This document shows positions 34,104 through 42,614 of a stretch of 64,000 nt of DNA, piece after piece. The translations under genes and the position numbers were made by a program. The notes under the pieces are model-generated. The model did no database searches and was not told where the DNA came from. It worked only from the letters and a program-made list of their open reading frames with translations. The stretch lies in the NCBI GenBank assembly GCA_963812915.1, contig CAWEXB010000002.1, positions 89,056 to 153,055 on the forward strand, written 5' to 3'. This DNA comes from JACVRW01 sp963812915 (GTDB lineage: Bacteria > Actinomycetota > Thermoleophilia > Solirubrobacterales > Thermoleophilaceae). Position 1 is the first letter of the stretch; each line of letters starts with the position of its first letter.

Positions 34104-34573
34104 GCGACGAGGTTGAGGCGGCCGTCGCGGAGAGGTCGCACGCCCTTCACGTACGCGTCCGCTCTGGCCTGCGCAAGCCGCACAACTGGGTGCAGCTCAT
34201 CAAGTTCTGCGCGGTTGGCGGCTCCGGCTACGTGGTGAACCTCTGCGTGTTCGCCCTGTGCGTGGAGGTGATCGGCCTTCACCACCTGGTCGCGGCAACC
34301 GCCGCCTTCGTGGTGGCGGTCATGAACAACTTCTGGTGGAACCGCCACTGGACCTTCAGGGCTGGCCAGGGGCGCGCGGCCTTCCAGGCCGCGCGGTTCT
34401 TCATCGTGAGCGTGGCCGCCTTCCTGTTTGCGGCCAGCGTGCTCGAGCTGCTCGTAAGCGTGGCGGAGCTGCCCGAGCTGCCGTCGCAGGCGATCGCAAT
34501 CGTCGCCGCGACCCCGCTCAACTTCATCGGGAACAAGATGTGGAGCTTCCGCATCGAGCTCTCGCGGGACTGA
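34100..34573 (+). CDS. GtrA-like membrane protein
   Basis: 157 residues, four membrane helices. LIKFCAVGGSGYVVNLCVF and NNFWWNRHWTF plus the ending NFIGNKMWSFR are the GtrA family signature. GtrA-type proteins help move polyprenyl-linked sugars across the membrane for glycosylation of envelope polymers. Overlaps the phosphodiesterase-like gene and abuts the GT87-like genes, which supports an envelope glycosylation role. Confidence 0.9.
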   Translation: MSDEVEAAVAERSHALHVRVRSGLRKPHNWVQLIKFCAVGGSGYVVNLCVFALCVEVIGLHHLVAATAAFVVAVMNNFWWNRHWTFRAGQGRAAFQAARFFIVSVAAFLFAASVLELLVSVAELPELPSQAIAIVAATPLNFIGNKMWSFRIELSRD

Positions 34574-36216
34574 CCCGCCATCTGAGACGCGCGGGCGCGG
34601 TGGCGCTGTGCGCCGCGCTTGCCGTCGCTCTCCTCGTGCCGGCCGCGGCCGGTGCGGCCCAGCTCGAGCGGCCGAAGTCGGAGACCGAGCCGCCCCGCTA
34701 CTTCGACCGCAGCGCCCGCGAGGTCACTCGAATCGCCTGGCGGGCCGAGAAGGTGCGCCGGGAGCTCCGCCACGGCGCGCTCGACCCGACGGCCTACACG
34801 AAGGGCGCGGGTCGCTGGCAGGTGAGCTTCTTTCGCGACGGCGACGAGGTCGCGCAGGTCCAGGTCGACGACCGGAGCGGTGCGGTGCTGGAGCAGTGGA
34901 CCGGCCACCAGGTCGCCTGGACGATGGCGCGCGGGTACGAGGGCGCCTTCGGCCGAAAGCTGAACGCGCCCTACGTCTGGATTCCACTCTGCGTTCTGTT
35001 CCTGGCGCCGTTCGTCGACCTGCGGCGGCCGCTGCGCCTGCTCCACCTGGACCTGCTCGTCCTGGTCGGGTTCGGCGTCTCGCACGCTTTCTTCAACCGC
35101 GGCGAAATCGGCGTATCCGTCCCGCTCGTCTACCCAGTGCTGCTCTACCTGCTCGCGCGCGTGCTCTATGCCGGCTTTCGCCCGCGCGAACGGCCGGGAC
35201 GGCTCGTGCCGCACGTGCCGCTTCGTTGGCTGATGGTGGGCCTCGTGTTCCTCGCGGCCTTTCGCATCGGGCTGAACGTCGTCGACTCGAACGTGATCGA
35301 CGTGGGCTATGCGGGGGTTATCGGCGCCGACCGGATCGTGGACGGCGACCCCCTCTATGGGAAGGGCTTCTCGGGAGACGTCGAGCACGGCGACACCTAC
35401 GGTCCGTTCAACTACCTCTGGTACGTGCCCTTCGAGCAGGCGCTCTCGTGGAGCGGCGCGTGGGACGACCTCCCGGCTGCACACGCGGCGGCGATCGCCG
35501 TCGACCTGCTCGTCATCGGCGGGCTCCTGCTGCTGGGCCGCCGTCTCCGGCCGGGGCGGGAGGGGTTCGCCCTCGGGGTCGCCCTCGCCTACGCCTGGAC
35601 GGCCTACCCCTACACGGCCTTCGCCCTCGAATCGAATGCCAACGACTCGCTCGTCGCGCTCGCTTGCGTGGCCGCGCTTCTCGCCCTCACGCTGCGGCCC
35701 CGCGCCGACGGGCTCGCCGGCGGCGTCGCGCTCGGGCTCGGCGCAGCGGCGAAGTTCGTGCCGCTGGCGCTGGCCCCGCTGTTTGCACGTCGCTCGACGC
35801 TGGTCTTCGTCGCTGCTCTCGGCGTCACGATCGCTGCCACGGTGCTCCCCTTCGTTCCGGACGGCGGGCTGCGCGAGCTCTACGACCGCACCATCGGCTA
35901 CCAGGCGGGGCGGCCGTCGCCGTTCGCCATCTGGGGCCAGGCGGAGCTGGGCTGGCTCCATACGACCGTCAAGGTTGCGGCCGTGGCGTTGGCCCTGCTG
36001 GTGGCCTTCATACCGCGACGGCCCGACGCCCGCCAGGTGGCGGCGCTGGGGGCCGCGGTTCTGATCGTGGTTCAGCTGGCCGCGACCCATTGGTTCTACC
36101 TGTACGTCGTCTGGTTCGTGCCGTTCGTTCTGGTGGCGGTCTTCGGCGCGTATCGGGAGCGGCTCGCGCCAGAGACGCTGCGGGCGGAGCCCGAACGGGA
36201 GCTGGTCACCGCTTGA
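34570..36216 (+). CDS. GT87-like (DUF2029) polytopic glycosyltransferase
   Basis: About 548 residues: an N-terminal signal-type helix (RHLRRAGAVALCAALAVALL), a 100-residue extracytoplasmic domain, then about ten membrane helices. GADRIVDGDPLYGKGF and YGPFNYLWYVPFE correspond to the acidic/Pro-Tyr region of GT-C mannosyltransferases such as PimE. The basic n-region is encoded upstream of the first GTG (34600); CTG at 34570, overlapping the gtrA stop (CTGA), gives a proper signal sequence. CTG start is inference; GTG 34600 is the conventional alternative. Confidence 0.82.
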   Translation: MTRHLRRAGAVALCAALAVALLVPAAAGAAQLERPKSETEPPRYFDRSAREVTRIAWRAEKVRRELRHGALDPTAYTKGAGRWQVSFFRDGDEVAQVQVDDRSGAVLEQWTGHQVAWTMARGYEGAFGRKLNAPYVWIPLCVLFLAPFVDLRRPLRLLHLDLLVLVGFGVSHAFFNRGEIGVSVPLVYPVLLYLLARVLYAGFRPRERPGRLVPHVPLRWLMVGLVFLAAFRIGLNVVDSNVIDVGYAGVIGADRIVDGDPLYGKGFSGDVEHGDTYGPFNYLWYVPFEQALSWSGAWDDLPAAHAAAIAVDLLVIGGLLLLGRRLRPGREGFALGVALAYAWTAYPYTAFALESNANDSLVALACVAALLALTLRPRADGLAGGVALGLGAAAKFVPLALAPLFARRSTLVFVAALGVTIAATVLPFVPDGGLRELYDRTIGYQAGRPSPFAIWGQAELGWLHTTVKVAAVALALLVAFIPRRPDARQVAALGAAVLIVVQLAATHWFYLYVVWFVPFVLVAVFGAYRERLAPETLRAEPERELVTA

Positions 36217-37487
36217 GGCGCGCCGGGCTGCTCGCGCTCGCCCTGCTCGCCGTGGGTTGGGGGCTGACCCTCTGGGTCATGCCCTGGTCGGACGAGCGCG
36301 TGAACGATCTGTTCGTCTACCGAAGCTACGCCGGGCCCGTGCTCGACGGCGCGGTGCCGTATCGGGACGTCTTCTCCGAATACCCACCGCTCGCGTCGCC
36401 GGCGATCGTGCTTCCGGGCGTGGTCGGAACCGGGGCGGAGGCGTTTCGCCTGGCGTTTGCGGGCTGGACGCTCCTCCTGGCCGCCGCGGTGGTGCTGCTA
36501 TGTGGAGCCCTGGCGCGGCGCACCGGAGGCGACCCGCACCGAGCCCTTCTCGCCGCGGCGCTCATGCCGATTCTGCTCGGCGCCCTCGTGCGAACGCGGT
36601 TCGACCTCGCGCCGGTCGCTCTGACGCTCGTCGCGCTGCTGCTTCTGTGCACCGCGCGGCCCCGGACCGGGATGGCGGTGCTTGCACTGGGCGCCGCGAC
36701 GAAGTTCTTTCCCCTGCTGATTGCGCCGATCGCGCTGGCCTGGCTCGTTGGACGAGGCAGGCGCCGGGAGGCGTTGGAGGCGGCGGCCGCGCTGATCGCG
36801 GTGCTCGCCGCGCTCGGCGCAGCCGCGCTCGTGGCCTCCCCACAGGGCGCGCTCGACGCCGCTCGCTACCACGTCGATCGCCCGGTGCAGATCGAGAGCC
36901 TGCCGGCGCAGGCGCTGCTGGGCCTCGACCGCGCGGGGCTCGGCGACGCCCTGAGCGTGGCCAGCCACCGCTCGGACGGGATCGTGCACGCTGCCGACGG
37001 GCTGGTGAGCGGCGTGTTCGCCGCCGGGCTGGTCGGCGTGATCGCGCTGCTCGCGCTGTACGCGGCACGGCGGCCCGACCCAAGGAGCCTCGTGCTGGCC
37101 TCGCTGGCCGCGGTCACGGCCTTCGCCGTCCTGGGGAAGGTGCTCTCGCCCCAGTTCATGATCTGGATCCTTCCCCTCGGCGTGCTCGCGTTTGCGTGGC
37201 GGATGTATTCGCTGGCCGCCGCTACGGCCGCGGCGGCCGTCCTCACGCGGCTCGAGTTCCCGGCGCGCTACTTCGACCTGGTCGACCGCGAGACGCTCCC
37301 GCTGACGCTGGTGGCCCTGCGCAACGTCGGCACTGCTCTCGGCGCTGGCCCTGGCCATCTGGGCGCTACAGCGACGCCCTCAGGAGCAGCTGCTCGATCG
37401 AAGTGGCACGGCCCTCGCCGTCCGCCTCGACTAGCACCCCGTTCAGCCAGGGATCTTCGTTCGACGTCTCGAAGCGGACATTGGTGA
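36213..37487 (+). CDS. GT87-like (DUF2029) polytopic glycosyltransferase, second copy; C terminus possibly frameshifted
   Basis: About 424 residues, about ten membrane helices. DLFVYRSYAGPVLDGAVPYRD and FSEYPPLASP are the GT87 substrate-site region. TTG start at 36213 overlaps the preceding TGA. The last segment after NVGTALG is polar, GC-rich and runs 122 bases into the convergent ymdB gene. A +1 shift near CTC 37338 instead gives the helix TALALALAIWALQRR and a stop at 37434, which looks more natural. The direction matches the shifts in dnaA, dnaB, the helicase loader and ftsW. Confidence 0.8.
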   Translation: MRRAGLLALALLAVGWGLTLWVMPWSDERVNDLFVYRSYAGPVLDGAVPYRDVFSEYPPLASPAIVLPGVVGTGAEAFRLAFAGWTLLLAAAVVLLCGALARRTGGDPHRALLAAALMPILLGALVRTRFDLAPVALTLVALLLLCTARPRTGMAVLALGAATKFFPLLIAPIALAWLVGRGRRREALEAAAALIAVLAALGAAALVASPQGALDAARYHVDRPVQIESLPAQALLGLDRAGLGDALSVASHRSDGIVHAADGLVSGVFAAGLVGVIALLALYAARRPDPRSLVLASLAAVTAFAVLGKVLSPQFMIWILPLGVLAFAWRMYSLAAATAAAAVLTRLEFPARYFDLVDRETLPLTLVALRNVGTALGAGPGHLGATATPSGAAARSKWHGPRRPPRLAPRSARDLRSTSRSGHW

Positions 37488-38145
37488 GCGTGAGGAAGCG
37501 CTCGAGCGCCTGCTCGCGCTTTACGCCGATCACGCCACCGCGCGGGCCGGTCATTCCAACGTCCGTGACGTAGGCCGTGCCCCCGGGCAGCACTCGGGCA
37601 TCCGCCGTCGGGACGTGGGTGTGGGTGCCCAGGCAGGCGGTGGCGCGTCCGTCGACGTGCCAGCCCATCGCCACCTTCTCGCTCGTGGCCTCGGCGTGCA
37701 TGTCGACGAGCACGGCATCGGTCGCGCCGCGCAGCTCGGCGAGCAGGCCGTCGACCTCGCTGAACGGAGACCGCGTCGCCTGCACGAAGACCATTCCCGA
37801 TAGGTTCACGACCCCGAGCCGCACCCCGTCCCGTTCGACGACGGTGTGGCCGCGACCCGGGCTGCCCCTCGGATAGTTCGCCGGGCGGACGATGCGTTCC
37901 TCGCGATCGAGGTAGTCGTAGACGTCGCGATGGCGGTAGGCGTGGTTGCCGAGCGTGATGGCGTCGGCACCGAGCTCGAGCAGCTCGCGGGCGGTCTTCT
38001 CGGTTATCCCAACGCCGCCGGCGGCGTTCTCGCCGTTCACGACGACGAAGTCGGGTTGGTGGTCGTCGCGCAGGCCCGGGAGCAAGGAAGCCAGAGTCCG
38101 GCGGCCGATACCGCCCACGACGTCGCCGACGAAGAGGAGCTTCAC
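37366..38145 (-). CDS. ymdB: YmdB-type metallophosphoesterase (TIGR00282)
   Basis: 259 residues. Calcineurin-like phosphoesterase with FVGDVVGGIGRRTL, VVNGENAAGG, ADAITLGNHAYRH and CLGTHTHVPTADARVLPGGTAY. B. subtilis YmdB is a 2',3'-cAMP phosphodiesterase affecting biofilm and RNA turnover. I chose GTG 38145 because the family begins (M)KLLFVGDV; a TTG at 38163 would add six residues. Confidence 0.9.
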   Translation of the reverse strand: MKLLFVGDVVGGIGRRTLASLLPGLRDDHQPDFVVVNGENAAGGVGITEKTARELLELGADAITLGNHAYRHRDVYDYLDREERIVRPANYPRGSPGRGHTVVERDGVRLGVVNLSGMVFVQATRSPFSEVDGLLAELRGATDAVLVDMHAEATSEKVAMGWHVDGRATACLGTHTHVPTADARVLPGGTAYVTDVGMTGPRGGVIGVKREQALERFLTLTNVRFETSNEDPWLNGVLVEADGEGRATSIEQLLLRASL

Positions 38146-38194
38146 TGCCGGCGATTCTGGCAAGCGGAACGAGTCGCCACCGGTGCGCCGGCCC

Positions 38195-38200
38195 TAGACT
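38195..38200 (+). promoter_or_regulatory. TAGACT -10-like box before hemB
   Basis: TAGACT ends 7 bases before the hemB ATG, the distance expected between a -10 box and the first transcribed base. No Shine-Dalgarno. Strong case for a leaderless heme-operon mRNA. Confidence 0.45.
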
Positions 38201-38207
38201 CCGGCTC

Positions 38208-39185
38208 ATGTCCTTCCCGGCAACCCGCCTGCGACGCCTGCGCAAGACCGGCGTTCTGCGTGGCATGGTCCGCGAGACCGAGGTCACGCCTTCGCATCTC
38301 GTGCTGCCGCTGTTCGTGCAGCTCGGCGAGGGCGAGCGCACGCCGGTCGAGGCGATGCCGGGGGTCGAACGGCTGTCGATCTCCGAGACGGTCGCCGAGG
38401 CGGGCGACGCCCACCGGCTCGGCGTCCCGGCGGTGCTGCTGTTCGGGCTGCCGGCGGCGAAGGACGAGCAGGCCTCCGGCGCCTACGACGACGAGGGCGT
38501 GGTCCAGCTCGCCGTTCGGGCGCTGAAGGAGGCCTACCCGGACCTGGTCGTGATCACGGACGTGTGTCTGTGCGCCTACACGTCCCACGGCCACTGCGGC
38601 GTGGTGCTGGAGGACGGGACGATCGACAACGACCTCAGCCTCGAGCTGCTCGCGAAGACCGCCATTTCGCACGCCCAGGCAGGGGCGGACGCGGTGGCGC
38701 CGAGCGACATGATGGACGGGCGGGTCGGGGCGCTGCGGTCACAGCTCGACGCCGAGGGCTTCAAGGACCTGCCGATCGTGGCGTACTCGGCGAAGTTCGC
38801 ATCCGCCTTCTACGGACCGTTCCGCGAGGCCGCCGATTCCGCCCCGGCGTTCGGCGACCGTCGGAGCTACCAGATGGACCCGGCCAACGCCGAGGAAGCC
38901 GTGCGCGAGGCGCTGCTCGACGTCGAGGAGGGGGCCGACGTGGTGATGGTGAAGCCGGCCCTTCCCTACCTCGACGTGATCCGCCGCGTGAAGGAGGCCA
39001 CCCGCGTGCCGATCGCCGCCTACAACGTGAGCGGCGAGTATGCGATGGTCAAGGCCGCCGCCGGCGCGGGCTATATCGACGAGCGCGGGGTCGTCCTCGA
39101 GGCCTTGACGGCGATCCGCCGCGCCGGCGCCGACATCGTGATCACCTATCACGCCAAGGATGTAGCCGAATGGCTCAGCCGGTAG
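38208..39185 (+). CDS. hemB: Delta-aminolevulinic acid dehydratase (porphobilinogen synthase)
   Basis: 325 residues. Condenses two 5-aminolevulinates to porphobilinogen. The zinc site DVCLCAYTSHGHCG carries the three cysteines of the zinc-dependent type. Schiff-base lysines lie in AYSAKFASAFYGPF and VMVKPALPYLD. First gene of a heme block with the siroheme-decarboxylase-like gene and hemL. Confidence 0.97.
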   Translation: MSFPATRLRRLRKTGVLRGMVRETEVTPSHLVLPLFVQLGEGERTPVEAMPGVERLSISETVAEAGDAHRLGVPAVLLFGLPAAKDEQASGAYDDEGVVQLAVRALKEAYPDLVVITDVCLCAYTSHGHCGVVLEDGTIDNDLSLELLAKTAISHAQAGADAVAPSDMMDGRVGALRSQLDAEGFKDLPIVAYSAKFASAFYGPFREAADSAPAFGDRRSYQMDPANAEEAVREALLDVEEGADVVMVKPALPYLDVIRRVKEATRVPIAAYNVSGEYAMVKAAAGAGYIDERGVVLEALTAIRRAGADIVITYHAKDVAEWLSR

Positions 39186-40240
39186 CCAAGACCCGCAGCC
39201 GCAGGGGCGGCTCGGCCGTCCCCCTCGACGAACTCGACAAGCGCCTGCTCAACCTGCTCCAAGGCAGCTTCCCGCTCGCGCCGCGGCCATTTGCCGGGGT
39301 GGCCGAGCTCGCCGGCGTCCCCGAGGAGGAGGTGCTGCGCCGCGCACGACGGCTGCTCGCCGAGCGCATCATCCGCGAGATCACCCCGATCTTCGACACC
39401 CGCGTGCTCGGCTACAAGTCGATGCTCGTGGCGGCGAGGGTGGACCCCGAGAATCCCTGGCGGGCCGCGAAGATCATCAATTCCCACCCGGGCGTCTCGC
39501 ACAACTACCTTCGTGACCACGACTTCAACATCTGGTTCACCGTCGCCACGGAGCCCGACTCGACGCTCGGGCTCGACGGCACGCTCGCGGCGCTCGAGCG
39601 CCTGACGGGCGCCGAATCGGTGCGTCAGCTGCCGACGCTGCGCCTGTTCAAGATCCGTATGGATCTCGAGATGGAGAAGGGGACGGACGCCCTCGCCGCG
39701 GCGGCGGAGGCCAGCGGACCGACCGAGCCCGAGGCGATCGAGCTGTCCGAGCTCGACGTCGCCGTGATCCGCGCCACACAGGGTCCCATGGAGGTTTCGC
39801 CGGAGCCCTACGCGTCCGCCGCCGCCGAGCTCGGGATGGCGCAGGAGCGGCTGCTCGACCACCTCGAGGGGATGCGCGAGCGGCGGGCGCTCAGGCGCGT
39901 CGCGGCGATTCTCTTCCACCGCCGGGCCGGCTTCTCCGCCAACGGGATGGGCGTCTGGCGCGTTCCAGAGGAGCGCGTCATGGAACTGGGCCCGCGGATG
40001 GCCTCCTTCCGCGGCATCTCGCACTGCTACCAGCGCCCCACCTACCCGGACTGGCCGTACTCGTTGTTCACGATGGCCCACGGTCGCTCGAAGGACGAGT
40101 GCGACGCGATCCTCGACTCGATCGCCGACGACACGGGCATCGAGGATCGCCGGACTCTCTACTCGTCCACCGAGTTCAAGAAGATCCGCCTCCTCTACTT
40201 CACGGACGAGCACAGGAAGTGGGAAGCGGCGCACGGCTGA
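39170..40240 (+). CDS. Fused AhbA/AhbB-like (siroheme decarboxylase, NirDL type) Lrp-fold protein
   Basis: 356 residues made of two similar halves. Each has a winged-helix part (LDELDKRLLNLLQGSFPL; LSELDVAVIRATQGPMEV) followed by an AsnC-like part (NSHPGVSHNYLRDHDFNIWFTVAT; FRGISHCYQRPTYPDWPYSLFTM). This is the AhbA/AhbB and NirD/L/G/H pattern; those proteins decarboxylate siroheme on the route to heme or heme d1. AhbA and AhbB are usually separate proteins. Position between hemB and hemL supports a tetrapyrrole role over transcription control. The activity of this copy is inferred. Confidence 0.85.
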   Translation: MAQPVAKTRSRRGGSAVPLDELDKRLLNLLQGSFPLAPRPFAGVAELAGVPEEEVLRRARRLLAERIIREITPIFDTRVLGYKSMLVAARVDPENPWRAAKIINSHPGVSHNYLRDHDFNIWFTVATEPDSTLGLDGTLAALERLTGAESVRQLPTLRLFKIRMDLEMEKGTDALAAAAEASGPTEPEAIELSELDVAVIRATQGPMEVSPEPYASAAAELGMAQERLLDHLEGMRERRALRRVAAILFHRRAGFSANGMGVWRVPEERVMELGPRMASFRGISHCYQRPTYPDWPYSLFTMAHGRSKDECDAILDSIADDTGIEDRRTLYSSTEFKKIRLLYFTDEHRKWEAAHG

Positions 40241-41511
40241 CGACCCGCTCGGGCGAGCTGTACGCGCGCGCGCTCGGGCTCCTGCCGGGCGGCGTGAACT
40301 CCCCGGTGCGGGCGATGCGGGCGATCGGCCGCGACCCGATCTTCATCGCGCGCGGCGAGGGGGCCGAGCTGATCGACGTCGACGGCCGCCGCTACGTCGA
40401 CTGGGTGATGTCGTGGGGCCCGCTCATCGCGGGTCACGCGCGGCCGGACGTGGTGGACGCCGTGACCGCCGCCGCGGCGGCCGGCACCAGCTTCGGCGCG
40501 CCCACCCAGGCCGAGGTCGAGCTCGCCGCGCAGGTTGCCGAGCGCGTACCGGGCGTGGACCTGGTGCGCATGACCTCGTCGGGCACGGAGGCGTCGATGA
40601 GCGCCATCCGGCTGGCCCGCGCCGCCACCGGACGCGACGCGATCGTGAAGTTCGCCGGCGCCTATCACGGCCACGTGGACGGCCTGCTGGCGGAGGCCGG
40701 CTCGGGCCTCGCCACCCAGGGCATCCCTGCGAGCCCGGGGGTCACCGCCGCACAGGCCGCGGACACGATCGTCGTGCCGTGGAACGATCGCTCGGCGGTC
40801 GAGCGGGCGCTGGCCGAGCGCGAGCCCGCGGCGGTCCTCTGCGAGCCCTATCCCGCGAACATGGGCCTGGTCCTGCCCGACGAGGGCTTCCTCGCCTTCC
40901 TGCGTGACGCCAGCGCGGCCGCCGGCACGCTGCTCTTGTTCGACGAGGTGATCAGCGGCTTCCGCGTCGCCCGCGGTGGCGCCGGGGAGCGCGAGGGGGT
41001 GACGCCGGACCTCGTGATCCTCGGCAAGGTGATCGGCGGGGGACTCCCGGCCGCCGCCTACGCGGGTCCGCGCGAGCTGATGGAGCGCGTGGCGCCGGCG
41101 GGCGACGTGTACCAGGCGGGCACGCTGTCCGGCAATCCGCTCGCCACGGCGGCCGGACTCGCGACGCTACGGCTGCTCGACCCCCCGGCCTACGAGCGGC
41201 TCGACCGGCTCTCGCGCTCGCTGGCCGACGGTCTCGAGGCGGCGGCGCGGGAAAGTGGGGTTCCGGCACGCGCCGCGTGGACCACCGGCCTCGTGACGCT
41301 CTTCTTCAGCGACCGGCCGGTGCGCTCCTACGCGGACGCACGGGCCTGCGACCTCGACGCGCACGCGGCGTTCTGCCGCGGGATGCTGGAGCGAGGCGTG
41401 TACCCGCCGCCATCGCAGTTCGAGGCCTGGTTCCCGTCGCTCGCCCACACCGAGGCGCACGTGCAGCTCACCCTCGAGGCGGCCCGCGACGTCCTCGGGG
41501 AGCTCCGGTGA
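40219..41511 (+). CDS. hemL: Glutamate-1-semialdehyde 2,1-aminomutase
   Basis: 430 residues, PLP enzyme giving 5-aminolevulinate in the C5 pathway. Motifs: LPGGVNSPVRAM, VDWVMSWGPLIAGH, MTSSGTEASMSAIRLAR, FAGAYHGHVDG, LLFDEVISGFR, and the PLP lysine in LGKVIGGGLPAAAYAG. GTG at 40219 overlaps the previous gene by 22 bases; a CTG at 40237 (CTGA overlap) is an alternative. Supplies the substrate of HemB. Confidence 0.96.
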   Translation: MGSGARLTTRSGELYARALGLLPGGVNSPVRAMRAIGRDPIFIARGEGAELIDVDGRRYVDWVMSWGPLIAGHARPDVVDAVTAAAAAGTSFGAPTQAEVELAAQVAERVPGVDLVRMTSSGTEASMSAIRLARAATGRDAIVKFAGAYHGHVDGLLAEAGSGLATQGIPASPGVTAAQAADTIVVPWNDRSAVERALAEREPAAVLCEPYPANMGLVLPDEGFLAFLRDASAAAGTLLLFDEVISGFRVARGGAGEREGVTPDLVILGKVIGGGLPAAAYAGPRELMERVAPAGDVYQAGTLSGNPLATAAGLATLRLLDPPAYERLDRLSRSLADGLEAAARESGVPARAAWTTGLVTLFFSDRPVRSYADARACDLDAHAAFCRGMLERGVYPPPSQFEAWFPSLAHTEAHVQLTLEAARDVLGELR

Positions 41512-41879
41512 ACGTGCTCGGAGAGGTGGTCGCGGCCGCGGGCACCGACCTTGCCGGCCACGCGGCGCCCGCGCCCGGCGAGCCGCGTTTCTCGCTCGAC
41601 GATCCGATGCGGAGCTTCGTGCTCGAGGCCGTCTACGAGGGCTACCTCATGCACTACGGTGCGCCGCGTCTCTTCGAGCGCCTGGACGACGATCTCCGCC
41701 TGCTGGCGGGCGACGCCCTCTACGCGGTGGGCCTCTCGAGGCTCGCCGAGAGCGGCGATCTCGAGGCGGTCGCGGAGCTGTCCGACCTCATCTCGCGCTC
41801 GGCGCGAGCCCACGTGGAGGGTCGCTCGGCCGAGGCGGAGGAAATGTGGGATCGAAGCGCCCGCGCGCTGGCGCGTTAG
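41508..41879 (+). CDS. Conserved hypothetical protein (123 residues)
   Basis: Soluble helical protein. Notable stretches: DPMRSFVLEAVYEGYLMHYG, RLFERLDDDLRLLAGDALYAVGLSRLAESGDL and a C-terminal DLISRSARAHVEG. No domain recognised. GTG start overlaps the hemL stop by four bases and the next gene is the Rieske protein, so it sits between heme synthesis and the bc complex, which hints at a link to cytochrome assembly (inference only). Confidence 0.75.
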   Translation: MNVLGEVVAAAGTDLAGHAAPAPGEPRFSLDDPMRSFVLEAVYEGYLMHYGAPRLFERLDDDLRLLAGDALYAVGLSRLAESGDLEAVAELSDLISRSARAHVEGRSAEAEEMWDRSARALAR

Positions 41880-41903
41880 AGGATCGTGCGCTCCGTAACC
41901 AAG

Positions 41904-41933
41904 TTGGCATTAGGCTTCGCGGGCCGGTAAATA
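41904..41933 (+). promoter_or_regulatory. Candidate qcrABC promoter
   Basis: TTGGCA (41904-41909), an 18-base spacer and TAAATA (41928-41933) lie just before the Rieske gene, whose GTG is 12 bases further. No Shine-Dalgarno precedes the GTG, so the mRNA may have a very short leader. Confidence 0.45.
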
Positions 41934-41945
41934 CCTCCTAGCGTC

Positions 41946-42614
41946 GTGGCTGACGACTCTCCCAAGTTCGATAAGTCCTCCCGCTACACCCAAGATCGCG
42001 GGATTGCCGGCGCATTCGAGGGAGAGACCGTCACCCGCCGCCGGCTCATCGAGGGAACGGTGCTCCTCACCGGCGGGATCGCCACGATGGCGTTCACCCT
42101 CCCCGCCGTGGGCTTCTCGCTCGGTCCGATCTTCGAGGACACGACCCCCACGCGTTGGCAGGCCGTCGGGCCGCCGGACGACTTCGACGACGAGGCCTAC
42201 GTGCAGCGAGTGATCAACATCGTTCCCGAGATCGGCGATCCCGGCAAGACCACGATCTACGTTCGCCGCTTCAACCCCCAGCGGGACAAGCAGGTGGAGG
42301 GCCAGGACTCGCAGCCCTACGTGGCGATCTCGACGCGTTGCGCCCATCTGGGCTGCCCAGTGCGCTATATCCAGGCCTCGCAGAAGTTCGTCTGTCCCTG
42401 TCACGGCGGCGTGTACGGCTTCGAGGGCCAGGTCGAGGGGGGCCCGCCGGTGCGCCCGCTGGACCGCTTCTACACGCGCGTCGCCGCCGGTCGGGTGGAG
42501 ATCGGAGACCGCTTCTCGCTCAACTCCGATCTGAAGCGCTTCTCAGTGCGTGACCCGTCGAACCACCTGGACGGACTGTGGCAGTACATCTACCCCGCGA
42601 GGCCAACGACATGA
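41946..42614 (+). CDS. qcrA: Rieske iron-sulfur subunit of menaquinol:cytochrome c reductase
   Basis: 222 residues. TRRRLIEG followed by a hydrophobic helix (about 38-58) looks like a Tat-dependent uncleaved anchor; tatA and tatC lie 5 kb away. The 2Fe-2S ligands are CAHLGC and CPCHGGVYGF. Electron transfer from menaquinol to cytochrome c1. First of three coupled genes in the order of B. subtilis qcrABC. Confidence 0.95.
   Translation: MADDSPKFDKSSRYTQDRGIAGAFEGETVTRRRLIEGTVLLTGGIATMAFTLPAVGFSLGPIFEDTTPTRWQAVGPPDDFDDEAYVQRVINIVPEIGDPGKTTIYVRRFNPQRDKQVEGQDSQPYVAISTRCAHLGCPVRYIQASQKFVCPCHGGVYGFEGQVEGGPPVRPLDRFYTRVAAGRVEIGDRFSLNSDLKRFSVRDPSNHLDGLWQYIYPARPTT

Noticed and set aside
34608..37487. 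One 959-residue ORF spanning both GT87-like genes
   Set aside because: Its first half is a shadow frame of the gene at 34570-36216; only the part from 36213 encodes a membrane protein.
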